A stretch of DNA of 64,000 nucleotides from Papaver somniferum (taxonomy: Eukaryota > Streptophyta > Magnoliopsida > Ranunculales > Papaveraceae), in NCBI RefSeq assembly GCF_003573695.1, contig NC_039360.1, positions 121,978,336 through 122,042,335 of the forward strand, read 5' to 3'. Shown here in pieces: positions 22,160 through 34,260 of this stretch. Below the pieces are notes generated by a model. That model was not told where the DNA came from. It was given only the letters and a program-made list of their open reading frames with translations, and did not search any database. The position numbers and the translations under genes are program-made. How positions within the stretch are numbered: position 1 is the stretch's first letter; each line of letters begins with the position of its first letter.

Positions 22160-23205
22160 GTATGATAGATGAGGACCGACCAACAGGGCATGGGACCGGC
22201 TCTAGGTGGTCACGTGACCAGTTGTTGGTCGTTTGGAGGATTCTCCAGTTGCTTGGAAAGATTTCGGGCCCAGTATGAGCAATTGAGTAAATTAGGTCAG
22301 AATTGCGAAAACGTGTGAGACCGGCTTCGTGCAAGCCCTAGGAACGACCTGGTTGGTCGTGGAGGCATGCACGTGTTGCCATGATGTCCGTGTCTTCATA
22401 CTGAGAGTTTCAGTATTTTCTGATGCGCATTTGAGCAATATCGTGAATTTTCAGAAGAGTTTCATCTTGACTGAGAATTCTCGATTTTTTGGTGGAATGA
22501 GCATGTATGCTCAATTCATCAATATTTTAAAAATATTAAAATAAAAATGTTTTAATATTTAAAATTTCCGTGAGAGGCTAGCCGTCCGTGTGACCATGTT
22601 GGCTTTTGGTTTTTTGTGATTCGAGCAATATTTGAGAAAATATGGAGAAATCACGAATTTTGCTCAAACCCAGGAGTTTCATGAATTGAGGAAAATAATA
22701 ATTATGATAAATTAGGGATTGCAAGGTGTGGGACCGACCACGGATAGGGCATGTCCGGCCAGCCATGTTGCCCGGTCCCGCACACCCCTATTTTATTATT
22801 ATTTTTCATGAATCCTTGAAGTTATGGAGAGTCCTTGAAGATATGGAGAATCCTTGAAGATATGGAGAATCCATGAGTTTTTGTTGAAACAAGGAGTTTT
22901 GGGAATAATAATTATAAAAAGCTAAGGATTGTGAGGTGTGGGACCGGCTTGGGCATGGCCGACCGGCTGGGTGGCCCGGTCCCACACATCTCTCCTTATT
23001 TTATAATATTATTTGGTGAATCCACCAAGTTATGGAGAACTCTCGAGTTTTGCACAAATCAGGAATTTTTGCCAAGATGGAGAAGTTTTCATGAATTCAT
23101 GAAAACAACGAAATTAAGGAAAAATAATGGAGGAAGCGTGGACCGGCCATGGCTAGGGCACGGCCGGCCGGTGGGCCCGGCCCATGGGCGCTTCTCCATT
23201 ATTTT
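22160..23205. repeat. GC-rich hairpin modules in left LTR
   Basis: Four modules share the pattern AGGTGTGGGACCGRCC...GGGCATGGCCG...CCGGTCCCACACMTCT, with the two arms able to pair. Cores lie near 22170-22230, 22715-22790, 22930-23000 and 23135-23195. They alternate with AT-rich TTTTATAATATTATT tails and GGAGAATCC(T/A)TGA repeats. The right LTR has the same modules near 31905-31970, 32455-32530, 32665-32730 and 32875-32940. Confidence 0.65.
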
Positions 23206-23379
23206 ATTATTATTATTATTTTCTCTCTCCTGTTTTGTGCAGGATTCCCCATTGTTTCATGTTTTTGGATGCTCGTTCGTGCATCCGGGTGCTCAGTCGC
23301 GCATCATTGTCGAGTACAGTTGCACCATTTTTGTGAGGCTTACTCAGTGATGGTCCAGATGCCCAGCTGTTGAGTATTT

Positions 23380-23803
23380 ATTACCAATTTATGAGATTCG
23401 GTGGAGAATAATTCATGAAACTGAGTAATAAAAGTGAATAGATGTTCATTATTAATTCATAGGATCAGCTGTGGATTCGACTACGAATTCAGAATAATAA
23501 AACAAGCATTACCACCCTATGGGATCGTAGATTTGACCATATAATCAGAGTAATATGATTATCTATTACCATTCCATGAGATTCCCCGTGAATTCAATCA
23601 TGAAATCGGAGTAATGAGATAGCACCGTTGTTTTATTTTTCCATTCCATGGGATCATGTCGTGGATCCGACCATGGAATAGGAACAATTGTTATTGTCAT
23701 TCCATGGGATCAGGCCGTGGATTCGACCATGGAATAGGAGCAATTGTTATTGCCATTCCATGGGATCAGGCCGTGGATTCGACCATGGAATAGGAGCAAT
23801 AAT
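23380..23803. repeat. ~56-bp tandem array with dyad units, left LTR
   Basis: Seven units; the last three are nearly identical. Each contains ATTCCATGGGATCAGGCCGT, then GGATTCGACCATGGAATAGG, so the arms ATTCCATGG/CCATGGAAT pair around a short loop. The first units are diverged. Confidence 0.85.
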
Positions 23804-24338
23804 ATATTATTCTGGGAATTCAGTAGTGAATGTCACGACAAAAGTAATCTATTTCAGAAAAGATATTAGCCAGTTAAAGCGTCACATCCATTCTGAAAAG
23901 TGCACAGTCAGGGAGTCACGATGTTGTTTACGACCTGAAGGCGTTACTGTTCTCAATCTACGGATAACCGCCTGAATCTATGCACCCTCTCCAGATAATT
24001 AGGGAACGGTGAGTGTCACCGACGTCTTGAAGGCGTCCGCCGCCCAACTATTCTTCTATGTGGAGGGGGGTCTCTATCCTGCAGTCAGGGAACAGTGAGT
24101 ATCACCGACAACCTGAAGGCGTTAAGTTCTCAATCTACGGAGAACCGCCCAAATACGTTATTCTGCATAGAGGGCACGACGAAATGCCAGGGATCGAACG
24201 CTCAGATAGTGGAGGCTTTTTCGAAAACATATTCGTCATGGCTTCGTAAAATACGAATCGTTGCATGCCTGAAAGCCGTGTCAAAACATGCCTCATGATT
24301 TTAAGGTTTTGCCCTTTGTTGAAAATCCACCATCTACA

Positions 24339-24356
24339 TTAAGTCCCCTCCTTAGT
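24339..24356 (-). other. Polypurine tract of the LTR retrotransposon
   Basis: On the minus strand ACTAAGGAGGGGACTTAA lies directly before the 3' LTR start TGTAGATGG. It is the expected plus-strand priming site. Confidence 0.6.
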
Positions 24357-24689
24357 GAGGAACAATCATGTTCCACAGTAAGCATTAAATGGTGATTTTC
24401 AGTCGACGAGATCATTAGTTGAACTCAGCCTACAAAGGTAGTTTCAGAATCCTCGATTTACCCCAATGATGTCATGTACGAGCAAATGTTCGGGTGAGGA
24501 TTCGGATACTGTGATAGAGTGTCATCCCATGAGCGCGGAGAGATAAGGTACTGCTGATTTGATTTGGTCGGTCGGACGTTTACGAGTTCGACCCCAAAAA
24601 GGAAATCCTTGTTTTAAGAACAGGCGTTCGTTCGTTAGTTTAAGAAACAAACCAAATAGACCCGAGTCTAATGATATAAAATTTTGTCT

Positions 24690-25345
24690 ATGAGCTTTCA
24701 TGAAAAATTTTATTTTTGAAAATATACTCTCGTTTCAAAGACAGATGCTCACGAGAGGGACCAAGAAAATACATATTTTCAAAGTTACGTGAGTTTCACG
24801 TTATATATTTTTGTAAAATCAATGTTTTGATTTTGAACAACTATTGAAAGTAGACAATCATTCACGGTGAAATAATATCTGTATGTGAGTTTTCGCAATT
24901 GTAGAATGGACGTCTGTCCAATTTTCGAAAAACCAGTGGATGTTCACTCAGTAAAAATTTATGTAAAATCAAAATTTTGATTTCCAACAATTGTTAGAGG
25001 TAAATAATTTTTTGATAAAACGTTGATTGTTTGGGTTCCGTGATTTTTCAGCGTATGCACAAAAACCCAGAAATGTTCACCTAGTGGGAGTGGCTCACAA
25101 AGTGAAAATTATGTGAATTGTTCACATGATGGAAGTTTCGTGAATTATTCACAGTTTTATGAAAATCACGTTATGATTTTGAATAATTGCTGAAAGCAAA
25201 CAATTGTATACGTGATGAAATAATGTATGTATGAGTTTGGCGATTTTATAGTGTATGCACACATGTAGAAAATCAACGAACGTTCACATGAAAGGTTATG
25301 TGAATTATTCGTAGTTTCATGAAAAGTCAGATATTGACTTTAAAT
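24690..25345. repeat. Diverged ~150-bp tandem repeats with AAAATCAA/TTGATTTT dyads
   Basis: Units beginning near 24817, 24958, 25158 and 25320 share AAAATCA..NTTTTGATTTT, AACAATTGTTGAAAG and GATGAAATAAT(G)T words. They lie in the non-coding part of the retrotransposon interior. Confidence 0.5.
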
Positions 25346-27960
25346 AATAAATTTTGCTCGTCTTGGAAAGTTTGAAGAAGCGAGCAAGTTTTTCGAGGGT
25401 TTTACGTTATTATCACTAAGTTCGTGAAACCGTAAATAGGTAAGAGCTGAGGATTACCATTTTGTAGACGCTATTTTGAGTACCTTTATTCCATGATTCA
25501 TTGTTTTGTTGAATCCTTCGCTCTGTATGAACGACGTGCTGAAGTAGTCACTTTGCAAGAATGACTGATTCCCATGATGACACTTCCAAAGATGGTGTTT
25601 CCAGAGATAACATCTCTATGGACGAAACTTTAAAAAATGGTACTTCTGGGACCTCTGAGTGGTGGTGAGAGATCATTCATACTGAGTTGTACTCCTGGTT
25701 ATTTCATTAGTTTTACCATAGTATGATCGTATAGTGAAATCCTGGATCAATGTAGACTCCACGGAAATGGAAGAAAGTCTGCGGGAGCGGAGAATCCATA
25801 AGTAAGGACTATGATGTTAGCAAATGACGTGCTGTCCCTAGCTGTTTCTTTGGTGAGATGTTAGCGCTCCTTGTGTCATGACTTTTCCCATACAATTAGG
25901 ATCACGAGACCAAGGTTTGTTATTTCTTTTCAGACTTTTACTCCATCGATTGGCGATCTTCAACTTGTTCTCGGGAAAACAACTCATGAATCCAACACTG
26001 ATGAAGAAGTCGATGTAAGTATCTTTTTTCGTGCAGGTGATCGTTGCATCTCCTTGAATGAAATAATTGTTGTTGATGAATCCAGAAAGAAATCATTGTA
26101 GATAAGCAGCATGTTGATGAAGCGTGCTCTTCTTTGGGATATGGGAATATGGAGAATTCCCGAACCGAATGGAGATAGCAGCGTTGCCAATGGAGATTCC
26201 GGCATTGCCGAGCCTTCGAATGATTTAGAGACTCCCCTAGTAAGCATATCTCCAGAAAATTTCAGACTTCAGCTTTTAGTAAAAACACCGTAGAATCCTC
26301 GTTTAGAGTCGGATTTTCGATGTCTGCATATGAATCCTCAATCCCAAGAAATTCCAAAGCCTTAGGAAAGCAGATTTTTGACTTTTGAGCATGTTTAGGG
26401 CCTGAAAAGGCGAAACAATAAAGTTCCAGGAGACTTCCAGAAATTTTTCAGCTGGCATATAGTCCAATGTTTTGGACACATCTCTTTGCTCGCTTCTCCA
26501 ATTGCTTTGAATTTTGGATATGTTGTAGAGTACGTCCATACAAAGAGAACGGTATATGACCTATCCCTAGATTCTTCACCAATTGCTCCCAGATCGTCGC
26601 TTTGTACATGGCAGTGTAAAATTACTTCAGACGGATTTGTCGCAAAATACTCATGTCGTGTCTTTAGACCATTCGCTTGTGTCTTGAACGGTTGGTGAAG
26701 GATTTTGATGTCATCGATTCAATTGAGATCAGGACTCCTTGATTGATACATGAGCATGGTGCTTGCAATGCCATCTTGTTTTTGTCAGTCGTAGAAACAT
26801 CGCTTCTGAAACCCTGGTCACGGGGCCATAACTGAGGTTGCTCTTGAGAGGGAGTGATGTAATGCCCATGGTTTCATGTCCCGGTGGTAGCATTCCTTTT
26901 ATGATGAGTGATCAGCACATGAGAGTCTGGTGCCATGGGTCTTGGACTGTGAAACTAATCGCCATGATCAGTGGACCGTCAGTCCCCAGTAGAGAACCCA
27001 GAGAAATCTCTCATTTTCGTTTTCCTTTCTTCTGGCAAGACCTAGATAGAGGACCCAGATAGAGAAATTGATGTTAAGACATAGATGGTCAAAGTTGGAG
27101 ATACCTTGATGAAGGAATTAGTGGGAAGACGTGGTGGATACCGATCAACTGTGGAAGTTATGAATCCCGTTTAAGAATTGTTGCTTGCATGTTGTATGCT
27201 CTGAAAGTTGTAGAAACCTCATACGATGTCGGAATTCAGTGTTTGACCCCAACTTTTGAAGCTAAGAGAATGAATTATCACATGAGATAAGAATCACTCA
27301 ATTTGGAGTTGCAGAGATCAGCCAACGAAGCGTGCACATTTGTAATTCGTAATCCCGTACAAATTTTTCAGATTTCGTAGACCTGACAGTAAAGGCCATA
27401 TCTTTCATCTCGTATGTTCGATTGATGCTCCCTTTTGGTATGTTGTATAATAGACATAGACTAACATCTTTCGTTAAGTAAGTATTGTCCCATTCCTTAC
27501 CTATTAGTACATTTTTGTAAACCCACGGGCTGAAGTATGATGTATCCCATTTGTAGAGCTGATGAGAACATCTTGTAGAAGGCTTGGGATTGTGCCCGCC
27601 AGTTGTGCAAGTTTCGGAAAGACTTTCGTGTGAATATGTTATCATGTCCGCACATCTTGATATGAAGCATTAATACTTGGAGAAGTCTGCTTCATGCGTA
27701 ACACTTCAGAGAATGGTTAGTTGATGAAGCCCTGTCATGGGGATGTTGCTCGTGAGACCGTTGTTGATGCTAAGATCACGAGTGATTACACTCCAGAGAT
27801 ACTTGTTGATGCTGATATCATGTATGGTCTTCCTCTAGAGATTATTGTCGATGCTGATATCGTGGTTGAAGTTGTTCCAAAGACCGAAAAGACTAGAACC
27901 ATGATTATCAACATAATCTTTGCTCCTCCATCCAGTGAGCCTTTACCTTCACGAACTAGT
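25346..27960. other. Interior of the retrotransposon without recognisable coding
   Basis: Open frames here (for example 27298-27645 minus and 27721-27972 plus) are short and match nothing I know. The 27721-27972 plus-strand frame repeats EI(L/I)VDADI, but it reads antisense to the element. It could be an eroded env-like or accessory region, or captured host DNA. Confidence 0.35.
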
Positions 27961-29220
27961 TGGTGGGGTTGAGCATTCCAAAGATGAAGGCGTACTGATC
28001 ATCCGAAGTTCTCTGGAATCGACGTTGTTGTGGAAGACAGTAGCACCAGTCTTCATTGTGGTGAAGAGAGGAAGTTCCTCAGCCGTGCAGTGATTTGTAA
28101 CGTAGAGAAGTCCCGTCGATGAAGTTTCATGGAATCACATCAGGTTGCAAATTCCAATAAGATCAAGTCCCCAGTGTATGTTGAAGGAGTTTGTGTATCC
28201 ATGGATGAATGATGTTGCATCTACTTTAGAAGTCTTATCATGGGATAATGAAGACTTATTAATTGTAGTTCAGTTACACTTTGATCGTGCTGGTGTTGAA
28301 TCAGTGTCGAGGTATTTGTGCTGAAGCCAGAGGCACCATTATCGAAGGTGTACTCTTTGATTGGGAGTACGATTTGAGAGCTTCTTAGATGCTTGAGCGT
28401 TGAGCATGTATTAGGTTTGATTGTCTCGGCCCAAACTATCTTCTGTTAATTCAGCATATTTTCTTTGCGGTAGTGGGATTCAACACTTGTGCAGATATTA
28501 GAGCTTTTTGATTTTATGGCACACATGAACACTTCTTCAAGGCTATGGAGAAACGCTCAAAGTGTTCTTTGCCATGCTTTGACGTCATCTCAGTAATGAA
28601 TGTCTCAATGCTCGATTCAGAGAAACGTCAGATTCAACTACTTGGTAAAATACTAATGCGGTGCAGCTACCATTCATAACGTCTAGCAGAGTTGCTAGCA
28701 GAATTGAGTCCCCACGCTAGGATAGCATGTGAGGAAATAAATGACATAGACATGGAATGAGACTTTCCTGAGTGCGGAACCTCCCGATGAATTTCTATGC
28801 ATCTTTTGCAGGTTCTTGCTTCTACTTCGTCAAAGTTTGAAATTCGTCCAAGTGCTCTGATAATGGAATGTTCGCCAAATCTTCTGGACCAGAACTTTCT
28901 TTGTTGGAGAGATGTGCAACTAAAGGCGCTTTGTCAGTAGCCATGTTTTCATCTTCGATTCACGTTCATCTGAAGACCATGTTATCCTGGGTCTTCCTGA
29001 TTACGTGAAACTTGATTTGTTGAACTCATGTTCACTTTGAGAGTGATGTATCCACAAATATCACTGAGAGTTCCTTCATGGTTTCTGATTGAGATGGGAT
29101 CATGAGTAGCTTCTCGTCGAATGATGCATGCGGATGCATCTGAGGGTTTTCAGTGGAATGATGTTGATGACGGTGTTAGCATCGATCAATCATTCTCATG
29201 AATTCATTTCCTCTGAGATG
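27960..29220 (-). pseudogene. Eroded pol: protease-like and integrase-like traces
   Basis: Near 29195-29120 the minus strand reads MRMID, a shift, then NTVINIIPLKTLRCI, like the aspartic protease block of Ty3 elements (MIDGGSAVNILPLKTL). The usual catalytic DGGSA is not intact. Near 28200-28020 it reads NIHWGLDLIG, then TGLLYVTNHCTAEELPL, then TTMKTGATVF, like an integrase core start (HWGLDLIGP, ATEYFTKWVEAVPL). Several stops and shifts intervene. The ~700 bp between them is too short for RT plus RNase H, and I see no YxDD box. Confidence 0.45.
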
Positions 29221-29734
29221 GACTGTGGTAAGCAGTCCCCAGTCTTGCATCTTCTTGTCCGTGGATGAAGGTTCAAGGACTATTTTCGGGATAGACAGAC
29301 GTCTGACAATTTGCGATGCTGTGAACATGTATTTCCTTTGGTTTCTTTGACAGATAGATCATATATGTTCGAACAAGGATTGAATTTCCTATTTGATAGG
29401 TTGTTCAGAGAGTGTAAAGGTTCTGGGATTTTCTATTTTCCTTAAGTTGGCTCTCTCTGATGAACAGTAAATTGCATCATCTTGAATCCAGAATTCCAGT
29501 AACTCGATCACTTCTTCAGTGGGAATATGAAAGTTTGAATCCCCGTTTGGTCATTTCCTCGTTTGTTGATGCAGGCTTGAGGTTTGTGTATTTCAGGATT
29601 GGTTATCCTTTCTTTGCGCTTCCGAAGGATCCTGAGAGATTGGAGAAGTATGCTTTACTGTGGTGCTTCGGCTTTTCTTTTGCTTCTTTCAGCAACAACG
29701 TTCGTGGAAGATTGGAGATTGCGTTGATTGTTGA

Positions 29735-30549
29735 CTAGGCGTCGGCTGCTTCGAGGTTCCTCGATCTTGCAGACTTTGTTCTTTCCAGGAAAGCAGGTGC
29801 AGTAGTCGCTGATCGTTTGACTGCTTCATGAAGCTTTGAGAAAGTCTGGAACCGGAGATTTTCCAGCAAGGCAATGTACACCGGGATCATTCTGTTGATA
29901 CACAAGTCCACCAGTTGTTTGTTCAGTGACATTCGTGTCATGACAATCCAAAGCTTGGACTCTGAACCTCTTCACATAGTCGTTCGGACGTTCATTGTTC
30001 TTCTGAGACATTCTTCCTAAGTCGGAGAGAGTAATCTGCTCTGAGACGAAAAAGTATTTCCGGTAGAAAGCGTTAACCATCTCTCCCCAACTATAAATGC
30101 TCCCTGGTGCAATGTTGTTGTACCAGGTGTATGCTCGGCATGTCAGGGATTTCGAGATTTCCTTCAGACGGACGACGTGGTCGGGTTCGTTCTCTCCTAG
30201 TGCTTCCAGGAATCGAGAGACGTGTTCTCGAGCATTCCCCGTTCCATTGTAGAGTGTGAATGTTGGAGAAGTGTAGCCCTTTGGGAGAGGGATTTTTTGT
30301 GTAGCAGCAGGATATGGAGGCTGATGACGGTGCACGTATGGTGTATGTTCCTTTCCTCGATTCTCCATAAAGCGTTCCATGACTTCACGAATGATGAATC
30401 CTGCAGGTTCCTTTGTTGGTTTGAGAAGGAGTGGTATGACCAACACCGATGTTGGAAGCAAGAATAGTTTCTGGAGTACCACCATTGTTACTAGTGATGG
30501 CGTTGTTTGTGTTGGGATTTGTGACTAACCCAGACCTAAGACCAGCCAT
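29735..30549 (-). pseudogene. Retrotransposon gag, frameshifted
   Basis: The likely start is ATG at 30549 (MAGLRSGLVTNPNTNN), 36 bp past the primer site. After a shift near 30400 the second frame carries the Retrotrans_gag domain (YSWGEMVNAFYRKYF, ITLSDLGRMSQ, NDYVKRFRVQALDC). A second shift near 29940 leads into QLVDLCINRMIPVYIALLEN and LRFQTFSKLHEA, the domain's C-terminal helices. No zinc knuckle is seen. The product would form the capsid-like particle; two shifts make it non-functional. Confidence 0.8.
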
Positions 30550-30585
30550 CTTGTGAAAATGTGAAATTGCAACCGAGAGATTAAT

Positions 30586-30603
30586 CTCCCACTGTGGTCG
30601 CCA
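30586..30603 (-). other. Primer-binding site of the LTR retrotransposon
   Basis: On the minus strand TGGCGACCACAGTGGGAG begins 3 nt after the 5' LTR. TGGCGAC-type sites occur in several plant Ty3 lineages; I cannot assign the priming tRNA by eye. Confidence 0.55.
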
Positions 30604-30606
30604 ATC

Positions 30607-33600
30607 TGTGGATGGGGAAAAACGGGTCACCGGTTTTTCGGGAAAGTGGAGAGTCGAGCGTGCTGTCGAGACTCCTCAGCCGGGCAAAATGTTAATCCTC
30701 ACACACATGCACCGCTGCAAAGGGGGTGCTTAGATTCGGGAAATCAATCTGTATGACTCCGGCCTAAACCAAGACAATGGCCGTTCCAGAGTCAATTCAG
30801 TCGCAAAGAGGGAGATGGGTTGATCTGTAGGAGGGAAGCTGAGAATTGTGTGGGATCAGTGATGATCGAGGATTGTGGGTGTGTTGAAGGTTTCTGCAAT
30901 AATGGTGAACTGCTGAAGTTGAGTTCTGTGAATAAGTTTGTATCGAGTTGTTGACTGAAAACGTTGATACTGATGATATCTGTTGTCCTCGATTTTACTT
31001 ATTTATATTGCAAGAATGATGAACCACTAATACCTGTAAGTGTGACGGTTTCTTGAGTGAAAGAGTGGGAAAGTGGGAGATCGTGGTAAAGTCAGTTCCA
31101 TGTCGTGTGGAGACTTGACTGATCGTGCACCCACTACTTTGCTAACTCCTTCAACCGTTTACACGACTTACGCACATTTCTCGTTGTGGATGAATCCACG
31201 TGCCGTAGACCGCCAGACCAAAACCCTAAGTGATATCCCCCTATTTGTGACGTGATTGATGTCTCACAAGTCGTGGAGTCTGCAGGGGAGACGTGTTTTG
31301 ATTAGTCAATTGTTGACAATGAATCTGAGTTTCGTTGAATCGAGCATGAATGATGAATGCTCAGCGATTCACGGGTTGAACATGTAGTTCTCTGAAGGGA
31401 TGTCAATATTGTTGATTCACTGATGAATTACTGACGAGCGACTGAGCAAGTATTGCTCAATTCGACAAATTATGATGAATTGCTGAATATTGATCAATAT
31501 TCGAGCAATTGAGCAAGTACTACTCGTTTCAGCAAATTATTTACTAGTGAGGTGACCCAGTAAAATATCAATTAAAATATTGATGTTGATTAGTGAATCA
31601 ACATAAATTTTATTAGTGTTCGAAGAGTGCTCAGAATGATGGTTTCACAGAGCGTTCATTCGAAAACCCTAATTTTTTGGTCAATCCTCCATCAATTGGA
31701 GAATTGCTGAAAATTGATCATGAATCAAGAGGGACCGACCACATGGGATGAGGAGTGTCCATGTGGTGCCCAGTGCTCGAGTGAGCACGCACCAGGATTC
31801 TCAGAGAGTTGGTGAGAAATCATGAATAAATGGTGGATTCACCATTTACTGAAAATATTGATGGGTTCAGCATTAGGTGTAAAACCTAGGTATGAGAGAT
31901 GAGGACCGACCATCATGGCATTGGACCGGCTCTAGGTGGTCACGTGACCAGTTGTTGGTCGTTTGGAGGATTCTCCAGTTGGTTGGAGAGATTTCAGGCC
32001 CAGTATGAGCAATTGAGTAAATTAGGCCAGAATTGCGAAAACGTGTGGGACCGGCTTCGTGCAAGCCCGAGGAACGACCTGCTTGGTCGTGGAGGCATGC
32101 ACGTGTTGCCATGATATCCGTGTCTCCATACTGAGAGTTTTAGTATTTTCTGATGCGCATTTGAGCAATATCGTGAATTTTCAGAAGAGTTTCATCTTGA
32201 CTGAGAATTCTCGATTTTTTGGTGGAATGAGCATGTATGCTCAATTCATCAATATTTTAAAAATATTAAAATAAACATGTTTTAATATTTAAAATTTCCG
32301 TGAGAGGCTAGCCGGCCATGTGACCATGTTGGCTTTTTGTTTTTTGTGATTCGAGCAATATTTGAGAAATAAAAAAGGAGAAATCACGAATTTTTCTCAA
32401 ACCCAGGAGTTTCATGAATTGAGGAAAATAATAATTATGATAAATTAGGGATTGCAAGGTGTGGGACCGACCACGGCTAGAGCATGGCCGACCATCCATG
32501 TTTCTCGATCCCGCACACCTTTCCCTATTTTATTATTATTTTTCATGAATCCTTGAAGTTATGGAGAGTCCTTGAAGATATGGAGAATCCTTGAACATAT
32601 GGAGAATCCATGAGTTTTTGTTGAAACAAGGAGTTTTGGGAATAATAATTATAAAAAGCTAAGGATTATGAGGTGTGTGACCGGCTTGGGCATGGCCGCC
32701 CGGCTGGGTGGCCCGGTCCCACACATCTCTCCTTATTTTATAATATTATTTGGTGAATCCACCAAGTTATGGAGAACTCACGAGTTTTGCACAAATCAGG
32801 AATTTTTGCCAAGATGGAGAAGTCTTCATGAATTCATGAAAACAACGAAAATAAGGAAAAATAATGGAGGAAGCGTGGGACCGGCCATGGCTAGGGCACG
32901 TCCGGCCGGCCGGTAGGCCCGGCCCATGGGCGCTTCTCTATTATTTTATTATTATTATTTTCTCTCTCCTGTTTTGTGTAGGATTCTCCATTGTTTCATG
33001 TTTTTGGATGTCGTTCTTGCATCCGAGTGCTCAGTCGTGCATCATTGTCGAGTACACTTGCACCATTTTTGTAGGGCTTACTCAGTGATGGTCCAGATGC
33101 CCAGTTGTTGAGTATTTATTACCAATTTATGAGATTCAGTGGAGAATAATTCATGAAACTGAGTAATAAAAGTGAATAGATGTTCATTATTAATTCATAG
33201 GATCAGCTGTGGATTCGACTAATTCATGAAACTGAGTAATAAAAGTGAATAGATGTTCATTATTAATTCATAGGATCAGCTGTGGATTCGACTACGAATT
33301 CAGAATAATAAAACAAGCATTACCACCCTATGGGATCGTAGATTCGACCATAGAATTGGAGTAATATGATTATCTATTACCATTCCATGAGATTAGCCGT
33401 GAATTCGATCATGAAATCGGAGTAATGAGATAGCACCGTTGTTTTATTGACATTCTATGAGATCAAGCCGTGGATTCGATCATAGAATCGGAGCAAATTG
33501 TTATTGCCATTCCATGGGATCAGGTCGTGGACCCGACCATGGAATAGGAGCAATTGTTATTTCCATTCCATGGGATCAGGCCGTGGATTCAACCATGGAA

Positions 33601-34203
33601 TAGGAGCAATTGTTATTTCCATTCCATGGGATCAGGCCGTGGATTCGACCATGGAATAAGAGCAATAATAGATTATTCTGGGAATTCAGTAGTGAATGTT
33701 ACAACAAAAGTAATCTATTTAAGAAAAGATATTAGCCAGTTAAAGCGTCACATCCATTCTGAATGGTGCACAGTCAGGGAGTCACGATGTTGTTTACGAC
33801 CTGAAGGCGTTAGTGTTCTCAATCTACGGAGAACCTCCTGAATCTATGCACTCTCTCCATATAATCAGGGAACGGTGAGTGTCACCGACGTCTTGAAGGC
33901 GTCCGCCGCCCAACTATTCTTCTATGTGGAGGGGGTCTCTCTCCTGCAGTCAGGGAACAGTGAGTATCATCGACGTCTTGAAGGCGTTAAGTTCTCAATC
34001 TACAAAGAACCGCCCAAATATGTTATTCTGCATAGAGGGCACGACGAAATGCCAGGGATCGAACGCTCATCTAGTGGAGGATTTTTCGAAAACATATTCG
34101 TCATGGCTTCGTAAAATATGAATCGTTGCATGCCTGAAAGCCGTGTCAAAACATGCCTCATGATTTTACGGTTTTGCCCTTTGTTGAAAATCCACCATCT
34201 ACA
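30607..34203 (-). repeat. 5' LTR (right copy, 3597 bp)
   Basis: Same ends as the left copy. Differences are concentrated in the two tandem arrays, consistent with unequal exchange or slippage after insertion. The transcription start cannot be placed from sequence alone. Confidence 0.9.
33118..33671. repeat. ~56-bp tandem array with dyad units, right LTR
   Basis: The same array as at 23380-23803, with about ten units, including a duplicated pair (AATTCATGAAACTGAGTAAT occurs at about 33148 and 33220). Confidence 0.85.
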
Positions 34204-34260
34204 ATTGGGTGGTTTATACCTTGACAATTCCAAGATAGGATAGTCATTATTAGTTTGTCA
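34204..34260 (-). pseudogene. Old LINE, first codons of the endonuclease
   Basis: The minus strand reads MTILSWNCQGINHP, the canonical start of plant LINE endonucleases (WNCQG), and stops at the TSD ATTGG (34204-34208). In frame it resumes across the 13.5-kb insertion at 20664 with IYIQNLRGLV. ORF1 is not recognisable further upstream. Confidence 0.8.

Larger units (their letters stand above)
20665..24338 (-). repeat. 3' LTR (left copy, 3674 bp)
   Basis: On the minus strand it runs from TGTAGATGGTGGATTTTC to CCCCATCCACA. By eye it differs from the other copy by a few percent substitutions, by having about six GAGCAA dyad units rather than two, and by lacking a ~70-bp duplication present at 33211-33290. 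It is unusually long for an LTR. Confidence 0.9.
20665..34203 (-). mobile_element. Complete 13.5-kb LTR retrotransposon, long LTRs, decayed interior
   Basis: Two near-identical LTRs (20665-24338 and 30607-34203) flank a 6.3-kb interior. The TSD ATTGG is perfect (20660-20664, 34204-34208). The gag lies next to the right LTR on the minus strand, so the right LTR is the 5' LTR. A primer-binding-like site and a polypurine tract are in the expected places. Gag similarity and traces of protease and integrase suggest Ty3; no RT is visible. About 3.4 kb between the integrase trace and the polypurine tract has no homology I know. It needs help from another element to move, or is extinct. Confidence 0.9.

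Noticed and set aside
21480..23803. LTR tandem arrays considered as CRISPR-like repeats
   Set aside because: Spacers are not unique, units are diverged and the context is a plant retrotransposon.
23688..23975. Repeated-peptide ORF with GIRPWIRPWNRSN-like units
   Set aside because: It is the 56-bp LTR array read in frame; the unit is not a multiple of three, so the frame drifts, and the same happens at 33554-33841.
29460..29738. 92-codon plus-strand ORF in the retrotransposon
   Set aside because: Antisense to the gag C-terminal region; the minus strand explains the sequence better.
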